NCBI RefSeq assembly: GCF_000286315.1 | Contig: NZ_ALJG01000340.1 | Location: 1-32,006, forward strand | Length of the DNA: 32,006 nucleotides | Direction: 5' to 3' | Origin: Paenisporosarcina sp. TG20 | GTDB lineage: Bacteria > Bacillota > Bacilli > Bacillales_A > Planococcaceae | Shown here: piece by piece, positions 22,284-29,802 of the stretch | Numbering within the stretch: position 1 is the stretch's first letter | Layout: the number at the start of each line of letters is the position of its first letter | Translations under genes and position numbers: made by a program | Notes under the pieces: generated by a model | The model's database searches: none | Told to the model about the DNA's origin: nothing | What the model saw: the letters and a program-made list of their open reading frames with translations, nothing else

Positions 22284-22949
22284 ATGTTTCAATTTTTCAA
22301 AAGAATGAAAACAGTTGTAGGATCAGAGTTAAATTCGATGTTAGACAAGGCTGAAGATCCAGTCAAAATGCTTGACCAATTTATGCGTGAAATGGAAGCG
22401 GACATACGTGAAGTAGAAAGTGCTGTTGTCAAACAAATTGCCAATGAAAAACTTCTTCAAAGGAAAGTTAACGATTCACACAGCATGATTACGAAACGCG
22501 AAGAACAAGCGATCAAAGCATTAGAATCTGGCAATGAGGATTTAGCACGTCGGGCACTTGAAGACAAAAAGATTCATTCTGAGCAAGTATCGTCCCTTGA
22601 AGAATCGTATAACCGTGCAAAAGAAGATGCAACCATTCTTCGTTCTAAACTTGACGAGATGAAAAATGAATACAACCAAATGAAGCTTAAAAAAGACTCA
22701 TTAAAAGCACGTGCTGAATCGGCTCAAGTACGTACGAAGATGAACCGTGCGATGTCAGGTATAGGTGGCAATGAATCCCGCAACGGCTTTGAGCGTATGG
22801 AAGAAAAAGTACTTCAATCCGAAGCTGAAGCTGAAACAAGTGAAGATATGCGCTCATCTAACCGCAGTCTTGATGACGAGTTTAAATCTCTTGATAGCGG
22901 AGTTGATGATGAGTTAGCTGCACTTAAAAAGAGAATGGCCAATAAATAA
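22284..22949 (+). CDS. pspA: PspA/IM30-family membrane-stress protein
   Basis: A peripheral membrane protein that assembles on the inner face of a damaged membrane and limits proton leak (ESCRT-III-like superfamily). The protein has 221 residues: an amphipathic N-terminus (MFQFFKRMKTVVGSELNSM), then long coiled coils (DPVKMLDQFMREMEADIREV, about residues 25-150), then a charged tail with the SGIGGNESRNGFERMEEKV linker. Length and layout match Bacillus PspA (YdjF). AGGAGG lies 7 nt upstream of the ATG. It is the second gene of the sigma-W operon. A hairpin after the stop suggests that much of the transcript ends here, giving more PspA than the downstream proteins. Confidence 0.93.
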   Translation: MFQFFKRMKTVVGSELNSMLDKAEDPVKMLDQFMREMEADIREVESAVVKQIANEKLLQRKVNDSHSMITKREEQAIKALESGNEDLARRALEDKKIHSEQVSSLEESYNRAKEDATILRSKLDEMKNEYNQMKLKKDSLKARAESAQVRTKMNRAMSGIGGNESRNGFERMEEKVLQSEAEAETSEDMRSSNRSLDDEFKSLDSGVDDELAALKKRMANK

Positions 22950-22969
22950 TCAATTTCCAAAATATATTG

Positions 22970-23012
22970 GGAACAGGATCTGTTAGGTAACAGGTCCTTT
23001 CCTGTTGTTTTT
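22970..23012 (+). terminator. Partial terminator/attenuator after pspA
   Basis: GGATCTGTT and AACAGGTCC (one G-U pair) form a 9-bp stem around AGGT, extended outside by GGAA/TTCC, followed by TGTTGTTTTT. The operon continues after it in the same direction, so it should work as a leaky terminator that lowers expression of the downstream genes. Confidence 0.65.
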
Positions 23013-23048
23013 AAAGAATGCTTTATATAGGAAAGGAAGGTGAGAAAT

Positions 23049-23636
23049 GTGAAAAGGACGCTTCTGTCCATGATGATTGTCAGTGTACTTCTTTTTGTCA
23101 CTGCATGTGGGAATGGATCGGGTTCTCTATTTAAAGATGGCATTGAAGATTATATTGGAACTACATATCAACTATTCGACACTGTAACAAGCACTGCAAA
23201 CAGTGACGATTATGCTCAAGTTTATATTGCAGAGAACCAAGACATTTCAACCGTGGCTAGTAATCTACGAAATCATGAAGAACCTTCTGAAATGAGTGAA
23301 GAACGTGATGGTAAACAAATATTCATCTATGAAAATCAATTTGTCACATTAACCGAATCACAAGACGATGCTTCGGATACGATGATTGAAGTTGCAGGAG
23401 AAGAATTTGTTCGAAACAATTACCGCCCCAGTTTCTTTGAAGGATATTTGGTAGCCACTCTTTTAGGTAACATGTTTGGAAATAATTGGAGTACCAATAG
23501 AAACCAAGCATGTACTTTAAATCCAAGTAGATGTTATGGCGGATATAATTCTGCAGGCTCATTTGCAGGTAAAAATACCATACCAACCATTCGTGGTGCT
23601 TCTGTTCGTGGTGGTGGAATCGGTTCGGGTAAATAA
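23049..23636 (+). CDS. DUF4247 lipoprotein
   Basis: A secreted, lipid-anchored protein of about 195 residues. The signal peptide ends in the lipobox FVTAC with the acylated Cys at about residue 20. The mature part holds an acidic domain (FKDGIEDYIGTTYQLFD, EDFVTLTE-like stretch) and a C-terminal Gly/Ser/Asn-rich tail with one short Cys-x6-Cys pair (ACTLNPSRCYGGY). This is the DUF4247 family of unknown function, linked to PspA and DUF350 genes. The start is GTG: an earlier GTG at 23040 overlaps the ribosome site, while GTG at 23049 has AGGAAGG 8 nt upstream. Confidence 0.8.
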   Translation: MKRTLLSMMIVSVLLFVTACGNGSGSLFKDGIEDYIGTTYQLFDTVTSTANSDDYAQVYIAENQDISTVASNLRNHEEPSEMSEERDGKQIFIYENQFVTLTESQDDASDTMIEVAGEEFVRNNYRPSFFEGYLVATLLGNMFGNNWSTNRNQACTLNPSRCYGGYNSAGSFAGKNTIPTIRGASVRGGGIGSGK

Positions 23637-23661
23637 TTTAAATTAGGAAGGGGATTAAATA

Positions 23662-24057
23662 ATGGACGCATTTTTATTAACTATTATGTATTTTGCAATT
23701 GCTATTATTATTGTTCTTATAGGCTTAGCAATTTTTGAAGTAATGACCAAGCAATACAAGGATTGGGATGAGGTATTAAATGACAACAAAGCTGTAGCAC
23801 TTTCTATTAGTGGTAAAATCGTAGGAATTTGTATTATCTTAGCATTTGCCATTTACAATAGTTCTGCTGTTACGGGAACATTGATTTGGGGAGGCATTGG
23901 TGTTGTTCTCCAACTGATTGCTTATTTATTGTTTGAATTGTTCACACGTAAATTCTCTGTGGAAGAGCAACTTCACAAAGGTAATTTAGCTGTTGGAATC
24001 ATTAGTTTTGCTGTCTCAGTAGGATTAGCTTTCGTTATTGGAGCTTCAATTACGTAA
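23662..24057 (+). CDS. DUF350 family four-helix membrane protein
   Basis: An integral membrane protein of 131 residues with four hydrophobic segments (about 5-25, 47-67, 72-93, 108-129). The polar loop KQYKDWDEVLNDNKAVALSI lies between helices 1 and 2. This is the DUF350 family (E. coli YjfL), which accompanies PspA homologues and polyamine or glutathionylspermidine-type enzymes in several bacteria. The biochemical function is unknown. AGGAAGGGG lies upstream of the ATG. It is followed by a strong terminator before the last gene. Confidence 0.85.
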   Translation: MDAFLLTIMYFAIAIIIVLIGLAIFEVMTKQYKDWDEVLNDNKAVALSISGKIVGICIILAFAIYNSSAVTGTLIWGGIGVVLQLIAYLLFELFTRKFSVEEQLHKGNLAVGIISFAVSVGLAFVIGASIT

Positions 24058-24095
24058 ACTTAATAAATTTACTTGTCCGTCTAGGGTGAGCCATT

Positions 24096-24142
24096 TCGAT
24101 AGATGTCCAAATTACATCTCATTTGGATATCTATCGATTTTT
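24096..24142 (+). terminator. Strong hairpin terminator between the DUF350 and spermidine-synthase-like genes
   Basis: A 17-bp stem with one G-U pair (24096-24112 with 24121-24137; arm begins TCGATAGAT) and an 8-nt loop is followed by TTTTT. An outer GGTGA/TCACC pair can extend it. Transcription of the next gene must read through it or start at an unseen promoter. Confidence 0.82.
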
Positions 24143-24198
24143 CACCTCAATCAGCGAGATATAAGTACACGCAACACTTGAAGTTAGGAGTCAGAATA

Positions 24199-25764
24199 AT
24201 GAGCAATATAAGTGACTTGGGAACAAAACAAAGCAAAGCAATTTATTGGGCTTCTGGCATTGTTTCAATTTGTGGAATTATATTTGAAGTTTTATTTGGA
24301 GCCGCCGGTTCTTACATTTTAGGTGATGGTGTAAAGCAATATACACTCGTCATCTCTCTTTTTTTGACGGGTATGGGAATTGGCGCTTCACTCAGTGAAC
24401 GTGTCACAAGAAACTTAATTATTTCTTTTATCTGGATTGAGCTAACCATAGGATTAATCGGTGGGTTTTCAACCTTCCTATTTTTCGGTGTTACAGCTTT
24501 TCTTCCTGATGGCACAGATGCCATATTTTTATATTCCATTACACTTATCATTGGTGCATTAACTGGACTTGAGCTGCCACTCTTAATTCGTAAAGCAAAT
24601 GAGATTGGAGTAACGTTAAGTAAAAGTACTGCACGTGTTTTATTTTCAGATTATGCTGGTGGTCTAATTGGTGGTTTACTTTTCGTCTTTTATTTACGAC
24701 CGGAGTTTGGTCTTGTTAAAACGGCCTTTATTGTTGGTTTAATTAACGTAGGTGTGGCCTTATGGGTACTCTATTATTTCAGAAAAGAAATACGCCGATT
24801 CAGAGTACATCTCGTTGCGGGATTAACCCTTTTTGTCGTGCTTTTATCTGGGGTATTTTGGGGAGATGAAGTGGCTTTTACATTTGAACAAAAGCTGTAT
24901 AGAGACCCCATTATTCATTACCAACAAACGGATTACCAACAAATCATTTTAACAAAAGAGCGAAGCGATGTTCGCTTATTTCTTGATGGGCAACTTCAGT
25001 TAAGTTCAACTGATGAATATCGTTATCATGAAACCCTTGTCCATCCGGCAATTGCAAGTGTTGAAAACCCTGAAAACATACTTATCCTCGGTGGTGGAGA
25101 TGGGCTTGCTTTAAGAGAACTATGGAAATATGACGAGGTCAAACACGTTGATCTTGTTGACTTAGATCCTGCAGTTGTAGAACTTGCAAAAACAAATTTC
25201 GATCTTCTTCGTTTGAATCACGACTCCTTTTCTGATCCACGAGTTACGGTTCATAACGAAGATGCATATTCATTTTTGGAAGATGGTAAAGACTTTTATG
25301 ATGTAATTTTAGTGGACTTGCCTGACCCAAATAACGAATCTTTAAACAAGCTTTATACATTGCAGTTTTACCAGTTACTTAGGAATCATTTGACTCCTGG
25401 GGGTACCATCATGATCCAATCGACAAGTCCTACTTTCGCTACGGAAGTGTATTGGACGATTGATTATACTGTTCAACAAGCTGGTCTATATACAGAAAAT
25501 CTCCATGTAGACATTCCTAGCTTCGGTGACTGGGGATTTATACTGGCAAGTCGCATGGAAACGAATCAAACGGTTAAAAATATTGACTTATCTGTAGAGA
25601 CAGACTTTTTAACCGATGAAGTATTGCAAGGACTGACTATTTTTGGAAAAGACATTGACCGAGATATCGTCGACGAAAAAGGTAATATCTTTCAATATGA
25701 ACCTAATACATTAACTAATCCTATTTTATTACAGATGTATGAGAAGGCTTGGGTTAACTATTGA
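24199..25764 (+). CDS. Membrane-anchored spermidine-synthase-like enzyme
   Basis: It has two parts in 521 residues. The N-terminal half has about seven membrane helices (residues 10-230). The C-terminal half is a soluble aminopropyltransferase fold that in SpeE moves an aminopropyl group from decarboxylated SAM to putrescine. Seen: YRYHETLVHPAIASVENPENIL leading to the binding motif LILGGGDGLALRELWK, DLVDLDPAVVELAKTNF, the EDAYSFLE acidic site and DVILVDLPDPNNES in place of the usual D-S-x-DP catalytic region. In-frame ATG 24103 lies inside the terminator hairpin; ATG 24199 has TTAGGAGT 7 nt upstream and is chosen. The acceptor may be something other than putrescine. Confidence 0.85.
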   Translation: MSNISDLGTKQSKAIYWASGIVSICGIIFEVLFGAAGSYILGDGVKQYTLVISLFLTGMGIGASLSERVTRNLIISFIWIELTIGLIGGFSTFLFFGVTAFLPDGTDAIFLYSITLIIGALTGLELPLLIRKANEIGVTLSKSTARVLFSDYAGGLIGGLLFVFYLRPEFGLVKTAFIVGLINVGVALWVLYYFRKEIRRFRVHLVAGLTLFVVLLSGVFWGDEVAFTFEQKLYRDPIIHYQQTDYQQIILTKERSDVRLFLDGQLQLSSTDEYRYHETLVHPAIASVENPENILILGGGDGLALRELWKYDEVKHVDLVDLDPAVVELAKTNFDLLRLNHDSFSDPRVTVHNEDAYSFLEDGKDFYDVILVDLPDPNNESLNKLYTLQFYQLLRNHLTPGGTIMIQSTSPTFATEVYWTIDYTVQQAGLYTENLHVDIPSFGDWGFILASRMETNQTVKNIDLSVETDFLTDEVLQGLTIFGKDIDRDIVDEKGNIFQYEPNTLTNPILLQMYEKAWVNY

Positions 25765-25808
25765 TAGGGTTACTCCTACATTTTGCAATATAGCTTTAAA
25801 TATTCGAT

Positions 25809-25846
25809 AAAGGTTGCTGAGGATACATCTCAGCAACCTTTTTTTC
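25809..25846 (+). terminator. Terminator of the psp operon
   Basis: AAAGGTTGCTGAG (25809-25821) pairs perfectly with CTCAGCAACCTTT (25829-25841), 7-nt loop, followed by TTTTTCTTG. It ends the plus-strand operon, 44 nt past the last stop. Confidence 0.92.
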
Positions 25847-25922
25847 TTGTTGAATTTCTCTGGAGCTTCCCTATATAATAAATACCTGTTTATTCAAGCC
25901 TACATTCGATATTAAGTCAAAT

Positions 25923-26035
25923 TCCAACTTGGAGTGTGATTTTTCCAACTTGGACTTCAAAAATTCCAACTTGGATGCCCATTTTTCCAACTTGGACCCC
26001 AAAAATTCCAACTGAGCAACCGCTCAGTTGGAATT
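25923..26035. repeat. 21-bp-phased palindrome array in unit 1
   Basis: TCCAACTTGGA, a palindrome with one central base, begins at 25923, 25944, 25965 and 25986, and a variant (TCCAACTGAGC) at 26007: five starts exactly 21 bp apart, with A/T-rich linkers of differing sequence. Exact two-turn spacing would put all sites on one face of the helix. Confidence 0.9.
26004..26035 (-). terminator. Palindromic terminator, unit 1
   Basis: AATTCCAACTGAGC (26004-26017) and its perfect complement (26022-26035) flank a 4-nt loop. On the minus strand TTTTTGGGG follows, so it acts as a terminator for leftward transcripts from the arg operon; the plus side has no T run. Confidence 0.75.
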
Positions 26036-26210
26036 CATCGAAAAATCTCCCCTAAATCCTTGATTTAAGTAACCACTTTTTTAAAAAACAAAGAAAAATA
26101 AGCTTAACACCTAAATATCTCAGTGATTATGATCTTGTTGAATCTCTCTGGAGCTTCCCTATGTAATAAATACCTGTTTATTCAAGCGTACATTCGATAT
26201 TAAGTCAAAT

Positions 26211-26323
26211 TCCAACTTGGAGTGTGATTTTTCCAACTTGGACTTTTAAAATTCCAACTTGGATGCCCATTTTTCCAACTTGGACCTCAAAAATTCCAAC
26301 TGAGCAACCGCTCAATTGGAATT
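26211..26323. repeat. 21-bp-phased palindrome array in unit 2
   Basis: The same palindrome begins at 26211, 26232, 26253 and 26274, with the variant at 26295: again exactly 21 bp apart. Linkers have changed (for example CTTCAAAAAT to CTTTTAAAAT), but all four palindromes are unchanged. Confidence 0.9.
26292..26323 (-). terminator. Palindromic terminator, unit 2 (nearest to argD)
   Basis: AATTCCAACTGAGC (26292-26305) and GCTCAATTGGAATT (26310-26323) flank AACC. The single change in the right arm leaves a C-A mismatch in plus-strand RNA but a G-U pair in minus-strand RNA. TTTTTGAGG follows on the minus strand. It lies about 225 nt past argD and is the first good terminator for the arg operon; 26417-26547 shows nothing else. 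Confidence 0.75.
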
Positions 26324-26547
26324 CAATGAAAAATCTCCCCTAATCCTTGATTTAAGTAACGACTTTTTAAAAAATCACAGAAAAATAAGCTTAACACCTA
26401 AATATCTCAGTGATTAGCCTATTATTTTCTTTATACGGACTTTTAAGTGCTCTAGCAATCATAAAATATATGTCTATTCGCGAATTCGCGTCAAAGATAC
26501 GTTTCATTTGTATTCCCTACCGTCTATTCATCCATACTTTTCAATTT

Positions 26548-27750
26548 TCATCCAACAATTAGGGATTCCTCTGCTAGTACTTGCCCGAGCGTTTGAATAA
26601 ATAAATCTATTTCTTCTGTTGATGCAGTTAATGGTGGAAGAATTCGCAAAACGTTTTCTCCAGCAGTAAGTACAAGTACTTTTTTGGCCAACAACTTTTT
26701 AACCACATCAAGTGCACTTCCTTCAAAAACGACGCCTATTAATAACCCCAAACCTTTGACCTGTTTTATTTGAGCATACTCTTTTTGTAATTCCTTTAAT
26801 TTCTCACTTAAATAATTTCCAAGTTTGTGAGCTTGTTGGGCAATTTCTTGATCCACAACATATTGAACGGTGGCAAGTCCAGCAGTCGTTGCTAAAGGAT
26901 TCCCGCCAAAGGTACTACCATGGCTACCAGGTTTGAAAGATTGAGCCACTTCGTTTGAGGCAATAATTGCACCAATTGGAAAGCCAGATCCAAGACCTTT
27001 TGCAAGAGACATTACATCTGGAACGATATTATACTGTTGGTAAGCAAACAATGTTCCTGTCCTGCCAATGCCTGTCTGTATTTCATCAAGCATCAATAAC
27101 AAATTATTTTTCTTGCAGATCTTTGCAAGCTCCAATACCCATTCTTTATTGGCTGGATTGACTCCGCCTTCTCCTTGAACTAGTTCAAGCAATACACCAC
27201 ACGCATCAATTGATTCCAATTCTTTTAGAGCTTCAAAGCTATTGAATTCCAAATGTTGAAAGCCTTCAACTAAAGGAGCAAAACCCTTTTGAAGTTTCTC
27301 TTGTCCAGTTGCCGATAAAGCAGCAAGTGTTCTCCCATGGAAAGAATGTTTAAAAGTAATTATTTTACGGCTCACTTTTCCGTTAATTTCCGCATGTTGA
27401 CGTGCTAGTTTAATTAAGGCTTCATTTGCTTCTGCTCCACTATTGCAAAAGAATACCTGACCATCAAAGCTCTTTTCGATTAATAATTTAGCAAGTTTCT
27501 CCTGGGATGGAATATGATATAGATTCGAACAATGCCATAACAACGATAGCTGTTCCTGAAGCTTGTCATGAACAAATTCAGGCACATGACCCAAACTACA
27601 AGTAGCGATGCCGGATGTGAAATCTAAGTATTGTTCATTGTTTTCATCCCAAACAAAACTCCCCTTCCCTTTTACAAGCGTGATTGGGAATCTCGCATAT
27701 GTATTCATTACCGAAGATTGGTTAGTTTTCATTGCCAGTTGATTAGACAT
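26548..27750 (-). CDS. argD: N-acetylornithine aminotransferase
   Basis: This cytosolic PLP enzyme transfers an amino group from glutamate to N-acetylglutamate semialdehyde, giving N-acetylornithine. The protein has 400 residues, class III aminotransferase: LDFTSGIATCSLGH near the start, FCNSGAEANEALIKLAR (phosphate grip), FHGRTLAALSATGQ, LMLDEIQTGIGRTG with the PLP-ring Asp, and SLAKGLGSGFPIGA with the Schiff-base Lys. Length and motifs fit ArgD. It overlaps the argB stop by eight bases and is last in the operon; carAB and argF, which follow in B. subtilis, are absent here. Confidence 0.94.
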   Translation of the reverse strand: MSNQLAMKTNQSSVMNTYARFPITLVKGKGSFVWDENNEQYLDFTSGIATCSLGHVPEFVHDKLQEQLSLLWHCSNLYHIPSQEKLAKLLIEKSFDGQVFFCNSGAEANEALIKLARQHAEINGKVSRKIITFKHSFHGRTLAALSATGQEKLQKGFAPLVEGFQHLEFNSFEALKELESIDACGVLLELVQGEGGVNPANKEWVLELAKICKKNNLLLMLDEIQTGIGRTGTLFAYQQYNIVPDVMSLAKGLGSGFPIGAIIASNEVAQSFKPGSHGSTFGGNPLATTAGLATVQYVVDQEIAQQAHKLGNYLSEKLKELQKEYAQIKQVKGLGLLIGVVFEGSALDVVKKLLAKKVLVLTAGENVLRILPPLTASTEEIDLFIQTLGQVLAEESLIVG

Positions 27751-28540
27751 TCAGAATCTCCTCTTTTTTATATATTTTTGTTCCTATACTTTGTTGATTG
27801 CAATAAAGTGTTAAAGCATTTTCCTGTCGACCATCCATGATAACGACTTCCTTAACGCCATTAAGCAGAGCCTCTTTTGCGCCGTTAACTTTTGGGATCA
27901 TTCCATCCGTAATCGTGCCATTATCGATAAGAACATCTAACTCATCAATGGATAATGAATCTATCGTCTGTTTTTCACCATCGATGACTTGGTAAATACC
28001 TGGTATGTCACTTATTAATAGCAAAGGACACTGTAATTCACCAGCAATCGCAGCAGCAGAAGTATCAGCATTTATATTATATCTTTGCCCTTTTATATCC
28101 ATTCCTAGGGGTGAAACGACCGGGATATACTTCATATCGCATAACTGTTTAATTAATTTACTATTTACAGATTTTACATACCCTGTAAACCCAAGCTCCG
28201 GGTCGACCTGTTTGGCTTCTAATAGTCCGCCATCAATTCCACTGATACCAACAGCTTGACCGCCTGCCTGTATAATGCTGCGTGTAATTGACTTATTTAC
28301 ATTTCCACTAAGTGCCATTTCAATTACATCCAGCATGTCATCCGTTGTGACCCTCAGTCCCTTAACAAAAACTGAAGGTATTTTTAATTGAAACAACAGA
28401 TTAGTAATTAATTTACCGCCACCATGGACGATTATTGGTTGAAATTTACCTGCAGCTTGGATCTCGCATAATTCTCTGTAGAAGGATGGAGGTATTTCTT
28501 CAATTACGCTACCTCCACACTTTATAACTATATTCCCCAT
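27743..28540 (-). CDS. argB: N-acetylglutamate kinase
   Basis: It phosphorylates N-acetylglutamate, the second step of arginine synthesis in the cyclic pathway. The protein has 265 residues of the amino-acid-kinase family: IVIKCGGSVIE (ATP-phosphate Lys), IIVHGGGKLITNLL (substrate site), NINADTSAAAIAGEL and LLISDIPGIYQ. It is the short form without an N-terminal extension, as in feedback-insensitive or weakly sensitive Bacillus enzymes (inference). It starts 16 nt after argJ and overlaps argD. Confidence 0.94.
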   Translation of the reverse strand: MGNIVIKCGGSVIEEIPPSFYRELCEIQAAGKFQPIIVHGGGKLITNLLFQLKIPSVFVKGLRVTTDDMLDVIEMALSGNVNKSITRSIIQAGGQAVGISGIDGGLLEAKQVDPELGFTGYVKSVNSKLIKQLCDMKYIPVVSPLGMDIKGQRYNINADTSAAAIAGELQCPLLLISDIPGIYQVIDGEKQTIDSLSIDELDVLIDNGTITDGMIPKVNGAKEALLNGVKEVVIMDGRQENALTLYCNQQSIGTKIYKKEEILNV

Positions 28541-28556
28541 TTATCTAATCTCCTTT

Positions 28557-29789
28557 TTAAGTCCGATAAGATGCATTGATTCGTACATAGTCATACGTTA
28601 AATCACAGCCCCATGCAATCGCGTTTTCACTACCTTCATTTAAGTCAACAACAATTTTTATATGCTCATTTTGAAGGTAGATTTTTGCCTGATCTTCGTC
28701 AAATGGCTGTGGCATTCCATTTTCCACAACTGTTATTTGACCAATTTTCACAGTTACTTTTAAGGGATCAATCATCTTGCCGCTATAACCTACTGCACAA
28801 ACAATTCTCCCCCAGTTTGCATCACTGCCAAATATAGCTGTTTTCACAAGGCTTGAACCTACGATTGTCTTACTGATTACTTGTGCTGTTTCTAATTCAG
28901 CAGCACCCTGAACTTCTACCTCAATTAGCTTTGTAGCACCTTCTCCATCACGAGCAATCTTTTTAGCTAGTTCCTCACAAACTTTTTCTAGACCTAACAT
29001 GAAGGTATCCCAATCAGGATGATTTGGTGATAATTCATTATTAGCGGCCAACCCATTTGCTAAAATTAATACCATATCATTTGTACTTGTATCACCATCT
29101 ACGGTAATCATATTGAAACTTTGGTTAGTGATTTCTTTTAACGCAGCATGTAAAGTATCTGGTGCTATCAGAGCATCAGTAGTTACAAAACCAAGCATCG
29201 TTGCCATATTTGGATGAATCATTCCTGAACCCTTCGCAGCTCCCCCAATAATGACTTCTTTACCGTCAATTTCAACACTAACAGCAAGGTGCTTAACAGT
29301 AAGATCCGTTGTTAATATGGCCTGCTCAAAATGACCTATTTGATTATCCATGACGTTTATTTGTTTAATTCCGTTATTGATTTTATCGATTGGCAACTGT
29401 TCTCCGATTACTCCCGTCGAAGTCACTGCAACATAATATTCTGGAATACCGAGTGACGTGGAAAAATGATTTCTCATTTCAAGAGCATTTTTCATCCCTT
29501 GCTCTCCAGTACATGCGTTTGCGTTACCTGAGTTAACAAGGATAGCCTGGATTTTATTCTCAACTGCAAGGCTTTCTCGCGTAACAGTTAAGGGTGCTGC
29601 TTGGAATAAGTTAGTCGTATATACCCCTGCTGAATTTGCAGGTACTTCCGAATAAATCCATCCTAAGTCCAATTTCTTTCTTCTAATACCGCAATGCAGA
29701 CCTCCTGCTTTGAAACCTTTTGGAGAAGAAATACTTCCCTCTTTTAATATCGTATACTTATGTTTATCTTTAATTAGTGCTTCTTTCAA
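28557..29789 (-). CDS. argJ: Bifunctional ornithine acetyltransferase/N-acetylglutamate synthase
   Basis: It moves the acetyl group from N-acetylornithine to glutamate and recycles it; many members also use acetyl-CoA. The 410-residue precursor cuts itself at the conserved HPNMATMLGF, before the catalytic Thr at about residue 200. Other landmarks are GGLHCGIRRKKLDLGWIYSE, VLVNSGNANACTGEQG-type motif (AILVNSGNANACTGEQG) and VDGDTSTNDM. It lies between argC (13 nt) and argB. Confidence 0.94.
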   Translation of the reverse strand: MKEALIKDKHKYTILKEGSISSPKGFKAGGLHCGIRRKKLDLGWIYSEVPANSAGVYTTNLFQAAPLTVTRESLAVENKIQAILVNSGNANACTGEQGMKNALEMRNHFSTSLGIPEYYVAVTSTGVIGEQLPIDKINNGIKQINVMDNQIGHFEQAILTTDLTVKHLAVSVEIDGKEVIIGGAAKGSGMIHPNMATMLGFVTTDALIAPDTLHAALKEITNQSFNMITVDGDTSTNDMVLILANGLAANNELSPNHPDWDTFMLGLEKVCEELAKKIARDGEGATKLIEVEVQGAAELETAQVISKTIVGSSLVKTAIFGSDANWGRIVCAVGYSGKMIDPLKVTVKIGQITVVENGMPQPFDEDQAKIYLQNEHIKIVVDLNEGSENAIAWGCDLTYDYVRINASYRT

Positions 29790-29802
29790 CGTATTCCCTC
29801 CA

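Larger units (their letters stand above)
25846..26133. repeat. 288-bp direct tandem repeat, unit 1
   Basis: It starts at CTTGTTGAAT, directly after the psp terminator, and is followed head-to-tail by a second unit from 26134. The two are highly similar over their full length, differing by scattered substitutions and a few short indels. It contains the 21-bp palindrome array and a terminator palindrome. Confidence 0.9.
26134..26416. repeat. 288-bp direct tandem repeat, unit 2
   Basis: The second copy begins CTTGTTGAAT and ends near CAGTGATTA (26408-26416), 287-288 bp after the matching points of unit 1. All palindrome array elements are kept in register. Confidence 0.9.

Noticed and set aside
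25923-26323. The regular palindrome array as a CRISPR array
   Set aside because: The repeat is only 11-12 bp, the period is 21 bp, the linkers are 10 bp and recur in both units, and no cas gene is present.
26479-26490. CGCGAATTCGCG, a 12-bp palindrome after argD
   Set aside because: It is short, has no T run on either side and no neighbour that would use it; chance is sufficient.
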